A stretch of DNA of 64,000 bases from Voacanga thouarsii (GCA_026120185.1 JANUWF010003375.1:3345736-3409735); one strand, 5' to 3'; counted from the stretch's first letter, positions 35,371 to 47,970 are shown. The notes: generated by a model not told the origin, from the sequence alone. Numbers and translations: made by a program.

Positions 35371-35584
35371 TGCCACGTAAGCCTACCCTGAGTTAAAGGG
35401 AAGAGTTGCATTTCATGGCATATTACAAGTGCGTATGTTTTCTAGATGAAAATTTGAAGGGTTTTAAAATTTTTTATATGAATTTTTATTGTGTATTAGA
35501 AATAGAGAGTATTTTTATTTTAGATTCATGAGAAAGGAATTTGGTAAATTTTGGAGCTAGGAGATAGGAGTATTTGAGTTAGAG

Positions 35585-35824
35585 TAGAGGACGCAAGAGA
35601 TATGTAGGAATAGTGAATAGAGTTTGGAGTTTGTTGCTTGATGACCTAAGTTCAATTCCCACTTGTTACAAAATTATTTTGATTTTAATGCCATAACACT
35701 TTTAAATTCGAATTTACTCTTAACTTAAATTCTCCTATATCTAAGTTGCTTGTCCATAATTCTTAGCTACATATAGGAGGTTGGATAGATCCTTGGTTTT
35801 CAAAAAAAAAAAAAAAAAAAAAAA
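35585..35824 (+). mobile_element. Possible second SINE
   Basis: A box-B-like 'aagttcaattccc' (35648-35660) lies about 140 bp before a poly(A) run of 20-plus bases (from 35803) followed by (GAA)n. Box A and target duplications are unconvincing, so this is tentative. Confidence 0.4.
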
Positions 35825-35829
35825 AGAAG

Positions 35830-36143
35830 AAGAAGAAGAAGCTATTTTTGTTCCTAAGGAAACTACATGACATTAGTCCTTATCTGGTTGGGAAGCTGGA
35901 ATATTATCTCTTGAGTAATTGCATAGGTTGCTCAGTCACACTATGACCGAAATCATCGCAAGCAAACTTTTCTCCTTTGATATGTACCGGCTTTCTTTAA
36001 GTAGTGCAAAAGCTAGAACCTAATATTGTTGTTAGAAGCCTTAAAATCAGGTGACCAAGTTACACATAAGAAAATAGCCTTCCCACTCTTGGTTATTTTC
36101 AGCAAAACACTATGGTTTTGTGAAACTTTCATTCATAAATAAA
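35830..36143. other. Unassigned sequence flanking a solo LTR
   Basis: Moderately complex sequence that continues past the solo LTR into 37560-38094. No open frame or domain recognised; it may be older repeat or true intergenic DNA. Confidence 0.35.
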
Positions 36144-37554
36144 TGATAGGGGCTAAAATCATCATTTATTTCCTAGTTATTTGAAGTTATTTTGTGATAT
36201 ATATTTGATATAATAACTAGGCATATTCCTTCATATTTGATATTTTACCCTTGATTTTTTTTTTATGTAGAATTAAGTAAGAAAAAGGCAAAAATCGTCG
36301 GGCGCATAGAGCATGATCGATGCCAGCTGTGTGGAGCTGAACAGGCACCAGCCATTCACCGGAACAGGAGAAAAATGGGTGAAAAAACAAAGCACGCCAG
36401 GGCTGATCAGAGTACGGCCGGCCCTAGGACAGACGGCGCCGGCCCAATGTCGATTCAAGATTGCGAGTTTCCTTTTCTAAGCCAATTTTGGAAATTTTAG
36501 TTGGATTTTTTGGAAACTCTTTCAACCATGGTAAACGACTCTTGTGGGCACTTTTTGGCAACCAAAACTCCTATAAATACAAGAGAATAACATCTCTAAA
36601 TCAGTTTTCACCTTTGAGATTTGCAAACCCATAGGAAACTCTTAGAGAAACACCAAGATTTAGAAGGATAAAGGAGATTCTTGGAGAAGGAAAGGAGGCT
36701 AATCTAGAAGGTTTCAAGGAAGAAGAAGAAGCTTACTTGTCTATGAGTGGTTTCTTTTTCTCGTCTTTGTAATTTATTGATAATTTAAGTATTTATTATT
36801 TAATTGTATTTAGAGGTTGTTTTTGGATTCATGACTCTGTATTGATCTTAGTTATTTGATCAATTGATTGTTATTCTTGGTATATGATTACTTGTTGTAT
36901 TTGGTGAGTTGATGAAGTTGATTTTCACTCTAATGGACTTGGGAAACGAAGTTAGATGGAATTCAATCTAAGTTAATTCTCTATTTGTTATCTTAACTGA
37001 ATTGGAAAGAAGGTTAAGAATTGAACTTAGAGCAAAGGGTTATTGGCTAATTTCATATTTACGAGGTATGAGTTTAATGCATTTTTTGGTTACTTTGGTT
37101 TGACTGGAAAATCTGCTAAATTAACTAGAAGATAGTAATTCAATGAATTGGGAAAGAAGTGGAGTCTATATTTTATTCCTCTATGGTGCCAAGATGATAA
37201 TTAATTGTGATAAGTGATAGTCAATCATTGTTATGTCTTTGAGGATTTCTATCTATTTACATGTCTTTTCTCTTTATTCTTACTCCTTGATAATCCTTGT
37301 GACTTGTCTTGTGTAAACTTGATCTATTCTCTAGTATATTAGGTTAGTGTTTTATTTATATCTTCTTATTTTATTGGCTAAACAATAAAGATTTGGGTAA
37401 AGTAAGGTGGAAGCCTAAATTCTTGTGGATTCCTATACTATATGATGGATATACTTGCCCGTATGTGTGATTTTAGTGGTTAGTATTTTAATTAAACCAT
37501 GTTTGATTGTGAAATTTGTTGGTAATATTTTTTACACTAAAAAAACACGCAACA
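36144..37554 (+). mobile_element. Athila-type solo LTR, target duplication ATAAA
   Basis: Starts TGATAGGGGCTAAAATCATC, like the ATH1/ATH2 LTRs read on their own strand, and ends 'cacgcaaca'. ATAAA flanks both sides (36139-36143 and 37555-37559). 1411 bp. It contains a GC-rich island at 36297-36450 with the 'ggcgccgg' theme seen in the other Athila-type LTRs. Confidence 0.78.
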
Positions 37555-37559
37555 ATAAA

Positions 37560-38094
37560 CTTCCATTTATCAGTCTAGAAAACTTTAGGCATTAAGCTCT
37601 AAGGATCATCTTCTATTTCACTTCCTTTTTCTACCAAAGTAACTGGCCAAGCCACTGTTGCAGCACCTCAAAACACTCCTACAATTTATCTACAAATATT
37701 TCATTCAAAAGGTTTTGAATTGAAAATTCAAAACCTCAATCAACACCTAAAAATACTCCACACTATCACACAGAGTAACTAAAATTTTCAAGCAAACATG
37801 CTGTATATAATCAATTTTCCTTTCTTCTTCATAATTTCGGCCCTCTTAACGTACCAAGCTGTTCATCTTTCTTCTTCCAGCCATGGAAATCGAAAACACC
37901 GTTAGAACACCTCTAAATCTCCAAATTTTCCTCTATTCAAATTAGTTTGAATTTGAAATTAAACACCTTGAATATCTTGTTCAAACACACAACCAAGATA
38001 TCTACTAACCTTAATTTATGTTACTAGAATTTTAGACTTCAACCAATACAAGATTTTGACCAGCTGCTAAAATCTCACGATCATGCAATCTTAT
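37560..38094. other. Unassigned sequence left of COP2
   Basis: Continues 35830-36143. Only short accidental frames; nothing recognised. Confidence 0.35.
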
Positions 38095-41000
38095 TACAGG
38101 TGGAATTAAAATGCGAAACTACACCCTGAATCACCTTATATGCGATGAATGGACCAAAGAAAAGGTAAGATAATTACCTACGGTGCTATCTCCATAAACA
38201 AAATTTCTTCATTTGTTGAAGGCGTGATCTAATAGATTGACTGCGCTTCATCAATCGCCAACTAGAGAAGAACAATGCATCTGTCAAACCACTACAATCT
38301 CAGTGTGAGGTTTCCTCTAATATAGTCCACACGAGGACTACACTCAAGTCACCGAAATTCTGTGCTAGCAGAATAATTTCTGGCGGCTAGGGTTATGTGT
38401 GAGAACCAGGAGAAGAAAAATGGTAGAGATGATTTTCTTAGAGAAAATGAAACTCTCTGTTAATTCAATAACCAAAAACACAACATCTATATCATATATG
38501 CCATTCATGCTTTGGTAACCAGAATCCATAACGAATATAGATTCTTTAATTACCAATTACAATTGTAATCTTGTTAAATACAATATTGCCTACAAATTAT
38601 AACTAATTATAATTTGGCCATAATAACTTCTTCTTTTCATATTTAACCCTGTAATGTTATCAAATAACATATTAAGCATTTAATCCTGTATTATGTATGA
38701 CCTATTAGGTTTCCCAATTTAATGGTAGCAAAATATGAATTAATCTAAACATATTGAAGTTTAATAATCCTTAATAATTTAGAATTAACTTATTAATTCT
38801 AGTTAGGATTAATTTATTAATTTTCTAATTAATAAATCTATATTCAGCAGATCATGAGCAGTATCTAGCAATACATCATGACCACCTAAACATCCAGAAA
38901 GTCAAGCAGCTCGACTTAAACCTTTTAATAGCAAACATCAGTGTAATAAACTCCTTTCCCATACAATATCCCATTCAGTTTAGAGTATGAAATTAGGACC
39001 AATTCTTTCCAGAATATTAATTAATTCTAGCCCGATTATTTTAGTACTTGTTCCTGAAATCCACTACTCATCATGTGTATCAATTGGAACTATTTTCAAT
39101 ACGCAATCGCCTTAGCTAAGGACTTCTCGAGTGGTGATTCCTACAAGTGTTCGTGAGATATTTGCCCCTACTATTAGGAGTGGTAAATCCTTTATTGATC
39201 CTCTTAACTACTTTCATTTACTTCACGTTGTACCCAATATCCATCCCATAGGCAGTCTTGTCAGGACTTCAGAGATTGGAATCAAAGTACAATGCTTAGC
39301 AAACAAAGTGTTAGGGATATGCCCTAGAGTCAATTTGTACTTATACTATTGTTGTTATGTTTTATATAATAATATGAGGTTTTCCTTTCCATGAATAGTG
39401 CATTTTGTTTTGTGGTCATCAAGTACGTGACTTGATAGTAATACCCAACAATGAATATAATGACTATTCTAAAACTGTCCCTGATCTATTATTATTATTG
39501 GAACAATAATAAATTAAGATTAGTATGTTTGTGACTTGATGGCTATGTTTTACTGGTCATGGATATTTGTGATATCGAGTCAAAACATAAATAAATGTTA
39601 GAGAACATTGTATTGGACATGACCCACTGTGAGAGTACTTCATGGAATATGTCATAAGTACTTTCTAGCAATAATAATATTAAAAGTCCATCGACCAAAA
39701 TTCATCATAGTTTCCTACTTGATAAATTCAATATTTTGACGTTGTCTAAAGTTGTCTTTAATCAGATAATAAATTAGACTAATGTTGGATATAGAATAAA
39801 TCAATGAGAGGAATATGATTGGTAGTGAAGGAATTTATCCCTCTCAATTATGGGAGAGATATCCATAGGCCTCTTGATAAGTTAGACTGTTAAAATGCAT
39901 GGCCGTGCTCAAATATATCAATCTAACATATTGATATCATTTGTTTGAACAATCTACTATGAAATCAAGAAATAATTGATTAAACTTAATAAGGATGACA
40001 TGCTCCATGCCTTATGCTTAATCTGGATATCATGTGACAAAGGACTAAATATAAAATTATGGTTTGGTTCAAAGAGAGCATCGATCTTCATTTAACCTGG
40101 ATAGTTATAATGTTTTGTTAGAAACCGCTTATAACTTATGCGCCATTTAAATATGATTTGGGCATACTGCCAGTGTTAAATGAACCTATAGGGTTACACA
40201 ATAAACGAACTTGTTAGGTTATTTTTCTAGTAACCATATTCAATGAATCTGGAAACATGTTTAAGTCAATCGAACTTCGAAAATGTATCAGATACAATGA
40301 ATCTGGAAATATATTCACATTCGATATATCTAGATAATGTCCAGATTATAAGGATCTGACTTGGTAAATTAATTAGTTAAATTACCGAGATAATGACAGA
40401 ATCTTATCATATCAATTTTAATTTAATTTGAATTTAAATTAAAATACAATAAAATATTATTAGGGTTGGACTCTAAAAGGTTTGGAGGGGTTTTTAAGAA
40501 AACCCTAGTCGTCTTCTCTAGAGAGCACTTTTCTGTTAAGAATATTCGAGCTTTCATCTACCAGAAAAAATAAGCCTCTCAAACCCTAGGCGCTAGCACT
40601 CCCCAGGTGTTGAGTGAGTTCATGGTGCGTATCCGATAGAGGACGTTCGCATATTGTAGCGTCTGGTGATCGTCCGGGTTGCACGTACAGCAGCACAATC
40701 AGAATTGAAGGATATTGATTACACCTAACAGAGGTAATTTTGCAAACCTACGATCTTCTTAATCATTTACTTGGATCCTCGGAAGGGATTCGTAGATGTT
40801 TTCCGCGTTTAGGAGTCCACAAATCCTAACACAAAGTACCTTGGAGATTGAAGTCTAAGGATACTTGCACATTTGCTATGATAAGATTCTATCACTAGCA
40901 TTGAATAGTTATCCATGTGATTATCTCATAGCTAGGTCATCCAATGTACTTGTACTAGTAATAAGCAGCCATGTGTTAGCTTTAACTATCATAATACTCA

Positions 41001-41317
41001 CGGATGTGAGAACCACCGCCTGATCAAATTAAGAAGTATAACATGTTATAGTCTTAACACATTGATGATGTATTATCTCATTAATATTATGACTAGGGAT
41101 AATTTAAGTACAAACACTATTTAGTGTAGTAGGAACCTCACATCATGATCTCTATTATGATTTTCTTAATACAGTGTAGCACTTGAGACATTATCTAATA
41201 GTTATTTTACACGAAAGCATAAATAAAAAAATTAAAAGATAAAGACTGCCTTGTTTTATTCAATAAATGTATAATATACAAAATACATGTGATTGCCTCT
41301 AGGGTATAACACTAACA
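38095..41317 (-). mobile_element. COP2 3' LTR (family A), interrupted
   Basis: Right end 'actaaca' next to the purine tract. The left end near 'tacaggtggaatt' is placed by similarity to the start of the solo LTR at 3167 and by length (about 1695 bp without the insertion). The interruption at 39309-40831 carries its own duplication. Confidence 0.72.
39309..40831 (+). mobile_element. Copia solo LTR (family C), target duplication CAAAG
   Basis: 1523 bp from TGTTAGGGATATGCCC to AAATCCTAACA, flanked by perfect CAAAG at 39304-39308 and 40832-40836. The host LTR sequence reads through when the element is removed (compare 27700-27730, other strand). A second copy starts at 63192. Confidence 0.92.
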
Positions 41318-41332
41318 AACTCCCACTTGCAC
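41318..41332 (-). other. COP2 polypurine tract
   Basis: Minus strand GTGCAAGTGGGAGTT directly before TGTTAGTG. Confidence 0.8.
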
Positions 41333-41337
41333 TAGAC

Positions 41338-41460
41338 CTAATCATTTATGTATCCAATACTGAATGACTCAACATGTCTATCATGTTTCATTTGGAATAG
41401 TGCCTTAGTCAGTGGGCCCGCTATGTTCTCATCCATGAGAAGTCTTTCTATCTTTTACAT
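41338..41460 (-). pseudogene. COP2 RNase H C-terminal tail
   Basis: Minus strand reads ENIAGPLTKALFQMKHDRHV then a stop at 41338-41340, the conserved end of Copia RNase H ('D-P-L-T-K' region) before the purine tract. The catalytic part is gone. Confidence 0.75.
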
Positions 41461-41577
41461 ATTTCCTATCAATGATTTCATAAATCAAGTGATAGTACTT
41501 AAATTAAACACATAGGCTAATTGTGACTCATAGTCATTATTATCAGATTGGAAACCGGTATCAATACACCCTTTTAC

Positions 41578-42298
41578 TTATTGAAGAATAGAGATAACAT
41601 TTCTCATTAGCAATATGTCATTCATATAAAGTGATAGGAAAACAATTGCACTTTTACTTACCTTCTTTGTATACACAAATTTATCTATGTTTTGAATGAA
41701 ACCAAACTCTTTGATTGTTTCATCAAAATGGATGTTCCAACTCCTAGAAGCTTGCTTAAGTCCATAAACAGACCTTTGCAGCTTGCACACTTTTGTGCAA
41801 TCATTGGATGTGAAACCCTCAAGCTATGTCATATACACTTCCTCAGTCAAGTTTCCATTTAGGAAGCTATTTTAAGATCTATTTGCCAGACCTCATAGTT
41901 ATAATGAGCGGCAAGTGCTAGGAGTATTCTTACAGATTTCAGTATAGCAATTGGCAAGAAGGTTTCGTTATAGTCAATACCATGCTTTTGACGATAATGC
42001 TTAGCAACCAGTCACGCTTTATAGGTAACTGTATTACCATCTATGTTGGTTTTCTTCTTAAAAAAAATCCATTTTCACCCAATAATTTGATTCCTTCAGA
42101 TGGATTAACCAAAGTCCATACTTGGTTGTCATACATGGAATCCATCTCTAACTTCATAGCTTCAAGCCATTTGTCAGATTCTGAACTATTTAGAACTTTA
42201 TTATAAGTATTAGGCTTATCTTCATCTATGAGTAATACATCATTATGGTTAAAAATAAGAAATCTATATTTTTGAGGTGCCACACGTATCCTACTCAA
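41578..42298 (-). pseudogene. COP2 reverse transcriptase, N-terminal part
   Basis: Two frames: 42041-42298 has the RT start (DKWLEAMKLEMDSMYDNQVW), and 41578-41790 has LQRSVYGLKQASRSW and the catalytic area as LYMNDILL. There Y-V-D-D has become Y-M-N-D, which removes one catalytic aspartate. Stops and a frameshift separate them, and the C-terminal half is deleted. Confidence 0.82.
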
Positions 42299-42986
42299 CC
42301 TAGAAGTTCTTGTGTAGTCAAAGGTTCATCTATTCTCTCAATAGACATGGGATCAAACAGTTGATCCTTGTTTGTTTGTTCTTCTTTAACTTCGTTGAGT
42401 TTAATTTTACTTCCACTATTCCCATTGAGCATGTGCTCCTTCTCTAAGAAGATGGCATGCTTCAAAACAGTCACCTTGTTTTCAAAAGGGAGGTAGAAGT
42501 AATGCTCGAAAGATTCTTTCGAATATCCCACAAATAAACACTTATCAGACTTATTGTCAAGTTTGTCTGATTGTGGCTTTTTACAAAAGCAGGGCAACCC
42601 CATTCTCTCAAGTGAGATAACTTTGGTTTCTTACTAAAAAATATCTCAAATGGGGTCGTGTAAACTATTTTTGACAGAAAAATAGAAGTCTCTAGTGCAT
42701 ACCCCCAAAACAATTTTGGTAAACCTACAAAAGCCATCATGGTCCGTACAATTTCTAGAAGGGTTCGATTCATTCTCTCAGATACACCGTTATGTTGATG
42801 TATATGTGGAGTCCATTGGGATAACATCTTATTATCTTTAAGATAACCCTGGAACTCTTGGCTTAAGTATTCACTTCGTTGATTAGATCTCAAAGTCTTG
42901 ATACTTTTTTCAAGTTGTTTCTCTACTTCATTCTTGACGTCTTTGAACTTTTCAAAGGCCTCAGATTTGTATTTCATTAAATACAA
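42295..42986 (-). pseudogene. COP2 integrase region
   Basis: 42471-42986 carries the end of the catalytic core (LRSNQRSEYLSQEF, with Asn where the second catalytic Asp is expected; HNGVSERMNRTLLE; LPKLFWGYAL). 42295-42603 carries the C-terminal 'KCLFVGYSKESFEHYFY' module in another frame. The frames overlap because of a frameshift near 42550-42600. Confidence 0.82.
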
Positions 42987-43209
42987 ATATTCATATCGTG
43001 AATAATCATCAATAAAGGTTATAAAATAGTAATAACCTCCTTTTGATTGTTAGACATTTGACCACATACAACAGAATGTATAAGTTCTAATAATTCTTTA
43101 GCTCTTTCTTTTTTCCAGAAAAAGGAGTTTTATCCATTTTAGCAAGTAAACATGATTCACATGTGTGATATAATTCATAATTAAATAACCCTAAGTCACC
43201 AAGTTTGTA

Positions 43210-43710
43210 TTACTTAGAAACACAATTCTCATTTATATGGCCTAAATGATAATGCCATACATAAGATGAGATTGAGTTATCTATCTTTGATTTCTTATTA
43301 TTTATATTGAGAATTGGATTATCCATGTCTAGAACATATAAACCATTAACCAAAGTTGCAGAACCATAATGAATATCATTTAATGAAAAAGAACAAAATT
43401 TATTCTTAAAAATTAAATAAAATCCATACAAGTCTAAATACGCAATTGAGGTAATATTTTTTAATAAAACTGGTATATAATAACAGTTTTGTAGTTCTAA
43501 AACTAATCCAAAAGGCAGGTGTAGCTCATAAGTCCCAACAACAAATGTAATAACATTTGCTCCATTTGTAGTATGTAAGTTCACGTCACCCTTCTCAAGC
43601 CTTCTACTATCCTTTAGTCCCTGTAAGTTATTGCATAAATGAGATCCACATCCGGTATCCAAAAACCATATCTTATTTCTAAAGGCAGTATTAATCTCAA
43701 TCATAAACAT
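43210..43710 (-). pseudogene. COP2 protease and integrase zinc region
   Basis: WFLDTGCGSHLCNNLQGLK at about 43606-43662 contains the aspartic protease D-T-G core. At the other end, WHYHLGHINENCVSK is the HHCC-type pre-integrase motif. The frame is open for 166 codons and stops near 43210. Confidence 0.85.
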
Positions 43711-43751
43711 ACCAGGAGCAGGAGTAGAAGTAGAAGTGCCGCAAGCTTCTA

Positions 43752-43851
43752 TTTCTTCTTCTTTTCTTTGATGGTCTGCAGGTAGGCTTTGCAGTTGCGC
43801 CTCCAGTGACCCATCTTTCTACAGGGATGGCATGGGCTTTTGGTGGCTACT
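43752..43851 (-). pseudogene. gag: COP2 gag zinc knuckle
   Basis: Minus strand CHPCRKMGHWRRNCKAY matches C-x2-C-x4-H-x4-C, the RNA-binding knuckle of Copia gag. The surrounding gag runs to 44019 before the inserted LTR. Confidence 0.75.
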
Positions 43852-44019
43852 TCCTTCTTCTTCACACCACCTTTGAGCTTAGTGGGGGCCTTTTTTTTTC
43901 TTCGTGGGAATTTTCATCTTAGAAGAGGAAGATTCAACCAACATGACTGCATTGGATTCCTTATTCATGGAGAATTCTACAGTTTTGAGAAGATTGATCA
44001 GCTTAGGTATAGTAGACTT

Positions 44020-44478
44020 TGTTGGAATGTATGTCCAAAATGACTTATGTACTTCTGTATTTTGGAAATTAATAAAAGTATTTCATTCATGATTGTTTGT
44101 TTACATAAATTTGCACATTAAAGGTCTAAGTATGTTAGTAAGTAATCTACGTGATTGAGTCGTGCTTTCACAGTAAGGTGTAGTTATGGGCTACTAACAC
44201 ATAAGTGAAAAATTTTTCTTGATCAATTGATGAAGTTGGAAACTTTATCAAGATTTAGATTATTACACTATGATTTCTTAATGGGAAAAGGTTTACCTTT
44301 AACCGGTGAGTAGTCCACTAACATCAATAATGTAAGCGTATATGGAATACATAGAATTGGATCACATGATAACAATCTTTATCAAAGTACTAAAATAAAT
44401 AAAGATTGGTTTATTGCAATTTCTGCGTGGACGAGTACCCCAGGACTTGAGTGTAAGTTGGTGATCTGGTGAAGCTAC
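44020..44478 (+). mobile_element. Copia LTR (family B), first partial copy
   Basis: Starts TGTTGGAATGTATG in the COP2 gag remnant and is cut after 459 bp where a second copy of the same LTR start begins. Confidence 0.7.
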
Positions 44479-45352
44479 TATTTGAATATATTTCTAAAAT
44501 GGCCTATGTATATCTGTATTTTAGAAAGTAATAAAAGTGTTTCACTCATGATTATTTGTGTACATATATTCTCACATTAAAGGTCTAAGTGTGTAGTAAG
44601 TAATCTATATGATTGGGTAGTGTTTTCACAATGAGGTGTGGATTATGGGTTACTAACACACAAGTGAAAAATTGTTCTTGATCGATTGATGAAGTTGGGC
44701 ACTTTATCAAGGTTTAGATTATTACACCATGGTTTCTAAATGGGGAATGGTTTGCCGTTAACTAGTGAGTAGTCCACTCACACTAATAATGTAAGCATAT
44801 TTGGAATACATAGAATTGGACCACGTGATAATAATCTTTATCAAAGTACTAAAATAAATAAAGATTGATTTATCGCAGCTACTGTGTGGACGAGTACCCT
44901 AGGACTTGAGTATAAGTTAGTGGTCTGGTGAAGTTGGAATTGTACACTTTGATACATGTTGGGTGAGGTCTTATCGCAAGGCCAATAATCTTGTACGTTA
45001 GGTGTATGACTCCACTTAATTAAGATGGACTTATATAATAGAGTTTCTATGCATCATTACGTGAAGAAATCACCCCCTTGTGATTGTCTAAGATAATCTA
45101 ATAATCCAGAGCCCTGAATAAAGTGTCTAAGTGTGTATGCTTTATGGGTATCTCCTTGAAATAAGTTGGTACATACTAGAAGTCATGGATTATTAGACTA
45201 ACTATCAAAGGATAGTAGATATCATTGAGAAAAGTGTTAGTACTATTTTTTTGTCTTAATGACTAGTGTTACGTAAAGGAGTATTTTCATCATTTTACTT
45301 ATAGGGTTGAAGACACTGCACTTGCAATATTATTTTTGGGGTCAATATTCTC
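44479..45352 (+). mobile_element. Copia LTR (family B), second partial copy ending at plastid DNA
   Basis: Repeats 44020-44478 with moderate divergence and continues with the 'ggggtcaatatt' block found near 24340 (other strand). It stops mid-LTR where chloroplast sequence begins, so the plastid segment or a deletion truncated it. Confidence 0.7.
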
Positions 45353-45388
45353 TGCCTTTTTACTATATAAGAATATGTGGAGCTCAGC

Positions 45389-45640
45389 ATGTCTGGAATC
45401 ACAAGAGAACGTTCTTTTGCTGATATTATTACCAGTATTTGATACTGGGTCATTCATAGCATTACTATACCTTCCCTATTCGTTGCGGGTTGGTTATTCG
45501 TCAGCACCAGTTTAGCTTATGACGTGTTTGGAAGTCCTCGGCCAAATGTGTATTTCACAGAGAGCCGACAGGGAATTCCATTAATAACTGGCCATTTTGA
45601 TCCTTTGGAACAACTTGATGAATTTAGGAGATCTTTTTAG
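45389..45640 (+). pseudogene. psbE: psbE, cytochrome b559 alpha subunit (plastid copy, dead)
   Basis: Full-length frame of 83 codons plus stop, as in plastomes. In the chloroplast PsbE binds the heme of cytochrome b559 with PsbF at the photosystem II core. The heme-ligand region [10 protein letters not shown] is readable. Codon 18, normally Arg before this motif, is TGA. Other departures from the usual protein include Ile for Ser at 4, Arg for Gly at 6, Ser for Gly at 41, Val for Glu at 54 and His for Arg at 69; several are C-to-T or G-to-A, the pattern of methylated cytosine decay in nuclear DNA. It has no transit peptide, so it would be non-functional even if read. Confidence 0.95.
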
Positions 45641-45769
<129 letters not shown>

Positions 45770-46949
45770 ACCGATGTAACACCCTATATTTCCTTCTTTA
45801 CACAATGGGCCAGCTTAGGTGGGATGTCACCCCGTCTGAATCCTCAGACTACGGGTCTTTACAATGATATAAACTTAAAACAAGCAAGCACAAATCGAAG
45901 CTTAAGTAAATATATACAACATACTCTTCTATTATATATACATGAGTTGCGATAGATACATCATCAGAGTTCCCAAAATACACAAGCCCAAAATAGTTTC
46001 AACATCTATGTACAATAATCATGCCAAAAGATTCACTATCTAGCTCTAGATGGTAAGTCCGGGTAGTATCGTCGCTAGCCTTCAGCTCCAATCCCTAAAA
46101 AAATAGGAAAGATAAACACACATGTGAGTGGTATACTCAGTGAGTCCCGTGTGTGCTAGTGTTTTGCTCCGAAAAAGAAATGATTTTCAATTCCTTTACT
46201 GAAATTAATTTCATAATAGGGAAATAGCAGTAATTGGTAAATTTAGGATCAAGTTATCATGTACATTTGAAAAATAATGATTTCCAAACATATGGCCCCC
46301 AATTCAATAAATGCGGATTCTTCCCCACATGGAAGTGCGACCCGCATGCAAAGTCCAAGGAACTTCGCCTTCGGCTGCACGGTTTCTGGTGCCAGGGACT
46401 GCGCCTTACAGCACGTCACCCGTGTCAGGCCGGAAGGGTGAGCAGCGTACAAATGTACCTCACCGAGCACATAAAGATCTTTTACTTGCCTCTACCAGCC
46501 AGGGTTCCCAATCCTGACGTCAATCACCATCGAGGTGGCAAGGAGTCAAACGCCCCAAACATCCCATCCTTATTCCAGCGAATGACTTAAAAACAACAAG
46601 CGTTCACAAACGCATTCACAAACACGGCAATTGCCAGGCACTAAACGGCTAGCCAGGACGACTCATCTCAATGTCCTGTCGCCCTGTTTGGAGTAAAACA
46701 ATCCCCAGAACTAGCTAGGTTACTTGAGGTTATCTACCTCTAACACGGGCTAGTACAAAGATCAAAGCCCTTGCTGAGTACTCAACGCAACAACACAAAC
46801 CCCATCTGACTGATCAGGCTAGAGGGTTATCTGATCCCGTAGGATCTTCAATCAAAACATTTTGGGGCCAAAACAACATTTTCCAAAATCATGTTGAAAC
46901 CAGATAAAAGGTTTTACTCACACATCAAAACGTGTTACCAAGAGTAACC

Positions 46950-47061
46950 GGGTTATTTTTCCCGTACTCAATCACAAAAGTCATTTTCCAAGGTCATTCG
47001 GGTCATTTCACCCATGCTAGGTTCCACAAGACTTTTTGAGGTTATCTGGGTCATATTACCC
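46950..47061. repeat. Three 14-bp imperfect palindromes at about 49-bp spacing
   Basis: GGGTTATTTTTCCC (46950-46963), GGGTCATTTCACCC (47000-47013) and GGGTCATATTACCC (47048-47061), each near self-complementary at its ends. Confidence 0.7.
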
Positions 47062-47620
47062 TTACCCGATTTGAAATATATTCACAAGAGTTCCAATAAG
47101 GATATTTCATTCATTTACCAAATACCCGATTCTAAAGTTTATCATTTTTTGAAAATCCCAAATATTTAATCCAAAATGTCTAAATTCACATAATTCATGT
47201 TTTATTCCTCCAATAAGGTTTTCAAACCAATTATGGAATTCATTCAAGTCAAAATAGTATGAAAATAAGTCTTGCTCATGTATTCTGTAAACACATTTAA
47301 ACATTTCCAAAACGGTATAAAACATAGCATTTCATAGAAAAATCAAAGCACACTAGCCTTTAAAAAGGCTTAAAAATCAATAGGACTCACCTCGTATATT
47401 AGGCCGAAGTTGCACTCGAGTATAGTCCTAAAAGGGGTTCCCTCGGCTTGATTCACCTACATCATTAGTATATTCCTTTGTCATTACTCAATGGTTTCAA
47501 ATACTTAATGGTTTGGACAAGGTTTCTATAATTTTCTTAAAGAAATAAATGGGTTAGTGCTTTGAATAGTTTTTCTGGTTTTACAGCTTTACCACCCTTC
47601 ACCATTTTTCACACAATTTA

Positions 47621-47970
47621 GCCAATATAGGTCCAAATAGGGTGAGGCTACTTCCATAATTTCCCTAAGATATCCCTCTATCAATTCCAGGTCATAAGTC
47701 CTACAAACTCCATCCCATTTTGTACAGTTTTGCAGTTGATTCCACTGTTCCGCGCTTGGAGATTCAGTTTCGTCACTCTCCAGTGTTTTGTTCATATCTC
47801 CTCCAATTCAGGTCCAAATGAAGTGAAACCACTTCCTAAATACTCCTAGGACATTTCTATATCAACTTCAGGTCATGGGGTATTCAAAAATCTCTCCATT
47901 TCGTTCAGTTTTCCAGTTAAACTTACTGCTCCGAGCTGGAAGTCCAGAATTACTGTTTAGAAGCTCAACT
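47621..47970. repeat. Diverged tandem duplication, 181-bp period
   Basis: 'aggtccaaat' at 47629 recurs at 47810, with matching 'acttcc', 'caggtcat' and 'cagtt' landmarks in both units. It lies inside the large insertion. Confidence 0.7.

Larger units (their letters stand above)
38095..44019 (-). mobile_element. COP2: internally deleted Copia retrotransposon
   Basis: Minus-strand element: 3' LTR (family A) 38095-41317 with a nested solo LTR, purine tract 41318-41332, remnants of RNase H, RT, integrase, protease and a gag zinc knuckle up to about 43850, and a gag remnant to 44019, where a family-B LTR cuts it. The 5' LTR is missing. Most of the RT C-terminal half and RNase H have been deleted between about 41440 and 41580. 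Confidence 0.8.

Noticed and set aside
46234..46590. 118-codon open frame plus two overlapping ones
   Set aside because: No domain recognised, three frames open at once, and it lies in what looks like LTR sequence of the large insertion.
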